In this document: positions 62,733 to 64,000 of the stretch, piece after piece
Layout: each line of letters opens with the position of its first letter
Position numbering within the stretch: the first letter of the stretch is position 1
Assembly: GCF_021347895.1 (NCBI RefSeq)
Contig: NC_067127.1
Span: forward strand, 19,936,984 to 20,000,983
Direction: 5' to 3'
Source: Acanthochromis polyacanthus
Lineage: Eukaryota > Chordata > Actinopteri > Pomacentridae
DNA: 64,000 bases
Made by a program: the position numbers and the translations under genes
The notes under the pieces: model-generated
Seen by the model: only the letters and a program-made list of their open reading frames with translations
Told to the model about the DNA's origin: nothing
Database searches by the model: none

Positions 62733-63065
62733 TTGTCATTTTGTCATGATTCATTGCACATGGGTTGGTCACTTTGCAAAAGTGAACCAAATACACACCA
62801 AGCAATACTCAGTGAGTATCTGCACAATTTGAGAATGGGTTTTGAAGGCCTATATAAAGGCCCAAAAAAGGCCACCATTGTTAGTGCAGTGAACAGCATC
62901 ATGCCGCGTCTATCACATGAACAACGTCTCCGGGCACTGGGTATGGTGGAGGCCGGTTTGAGCTACAGTGATGTAGCCAGGCGTATGGGCTGTTCCCAAC
63001 CCACAATCAGAAGCCTGGTCCAAAGCATGCGCCAAACTCCCCAAATTCATTGCTTATACAGATAA
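62733..63065 (+). mobile_element. Tc1-type transposase N-terminal fragment (copy 2)
   Basis: Same helix-turn-helix fragment as 41924-42256 (RLSHEQRLRALGMVEAGLSY). Here MPRLSHEQ retains the Met-Pro that begins intact transposases of this type, suggesting this copy keeps the older state. Confidence 0.75.
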
Positions 63066-64000
63066 AGTCATTGAGAAGACACTGTCATGTTGCAGTGAGA
63101 GCTCCAGATGATGTATACATCACAGCACAGGTCTAATTTCAGTCAAACTCTATGATATCCTGATATTTTTGTTATTACACCAAATGAAAAGGTGACTTTG
63201 AACACTAAAATGCACCATCTCTGAGTCCGTTGGTGCAGTTAACCTTTGTAATGTCTCTAAGTTCTGTTAGTTGTTCATCTCCCACCTGCCTCTCCCTCAG
63301 AGTTTCTATCTGAATTTTCAGAGTTCTTCACTGATTTTATCTCAGTACAGACAGAGTCATGATAACAGGTGACTTAAATATCCATGCAGACGCTGTGAAT
63401 GACAGCTTCAACTGCAGTTAGCTCATTGTTAGACTCAGTTTTTCTCAAAATGTTCATTTTCCAGCCCAGGCTGCTGGAGGATTTCCTTCTCTCCTCTCCT
63501 CTTTGTCTTCATACAGTTAGATGTATGTCACTGACTTTGTGTTTTGTCCTCTGCAGGTTTCTCTGGATCTGGAGCTGCATGTTTCTGATCTGCTGTTATC
63601 GGCCTCAGTGACCTCCAAAGTCTTCATGTTCTCTCCTTCCTCTCTACCCTCAACCCAGCCAGAAGTTTTTTTTTAAATTTCCCAACAACTTTTTTTCCTC
63701 CACACGGGCACCGCATGCTTGATCTGATCATACAGCAAAAAGAGAGATCCTCAAATAAAAAACAAAAGAACACAATAGAACTGTATCTGTTTGTTTAAAA
63801 GTGTAACATAATGCACCCTTCCTTTTATATTTATTTTTGGAGAGCATGTGTTATGGTTCTCAAACTAAATCAGTTTTAAAAATGTGCTTTCAAAACACTG
63901 GTTTCTCACAAACACCTGGACTCCATCTTAAAGCTGCACAGCATTTGAACATACTGCTGGTTGTGAGTTTACTTGGAGTAAATACACTAAAGTTAACCGT

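Larger units (their letters stand above)
53871..64000 (+). repeat. Tandem duplication, copy 2 (runs off the window)
   Basis: Near-identical to 32371-43190. The sequence immediately left of 53871 is unrelated to that left of 32371, apart from ACAATTCAC at the join, so this is the junction of a head-to-tail duplication of about 21.5 kb. It lacks the first SAMD3-like exon (31244-31533), which lies outside the unit. Confidence 0.95.

Overview
This is a vertebrate genomic window, almost certainly a teleost fish and probably a spiny-rayed one. The genes are spread over many short exons with GT/AG introns. The three recognisable genes are nt5c2 (3' part), borcs7 and cyp17a1. These share a neighbourhood in vertebrates (human 10q24: CYP17A1-BORCS7-AS3MT-CNNM2-NT5C2), but here nothing resembling AS3MT or CNNM2 lies between them. 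The rest is typical fish repeat sequence: Tc1-like elements, MITEs, RTE-like LINE pieces, LTR elements, microsatellites, and relics related to the Harbinger/ISL2EU transposons.

Layout. 0.27-0.79 kb: reverse-transcriptase relic. 1.28-6.54 kb: last eight coding exons of nt5c2 (+), then a long probable 3' UTR to about 9.5 kb. 11.0-12.85 kb: complete five-exon borcs7 (-), tail to tail with nt5c2. 13.2-14.8 kb: decayed Tc1-like element. 15.45-23.85 kb: complete eight-exon cyp17a1 (+), encoding 516 residues, with a TATA box about 100 bp upstream. Its introns hold a mariner-type MITE, a 2.07 kb two-LTR element with a perfect 5-bp target duplication, a TTAA-flanked MITE and others. 23.9-29.4 kb: repeats and a frameshifted, intronless nmrk2-like retrocopy (-).

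29.5-64 kb: a multi-copy-family region. A SAMD3-like gene fragment begins at 31.2 kb. From about 32.37 kb the sequence is duplicated in tandem: 32.37-43.19 kb recurs at 53.87-64.0 kb, a spacing of about 21.5 kb, and the second copy runs off the window. Each copy carries three SAMD3-like exons, a possible small spliced 54-residue gene that I do not recognise, a 1.6-1.8 kb polypyrimidine tract and a Tc1-type helix-turn-helix fragment. The single-copy part of the unit (43.2-53.9 kb) holds a THAP-encoding element with long terminal inverted repeats, a broken THAP + DDE transposase with a YqaJ-like nuclease in antisense inside its intron, a 175-bp satellite of eight units interrupted by a solo LTR, and a lone exon resembling PWWP3/MUM1-type proteins.

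Function. cyp17a1 is a steroid 17alpha-hydroxylase/17,20-lyase, nt5c2 a purine nucleotidase and borcs7 a BORC lysosome-positioning subunit. They are conserved neighbours, not a pathway. The most novel material is the duplicated block and the THAP/YqaJ/transposase locus. I found no prokaryote-type defence system, CRISPR array or tRNA/rRNA gene.
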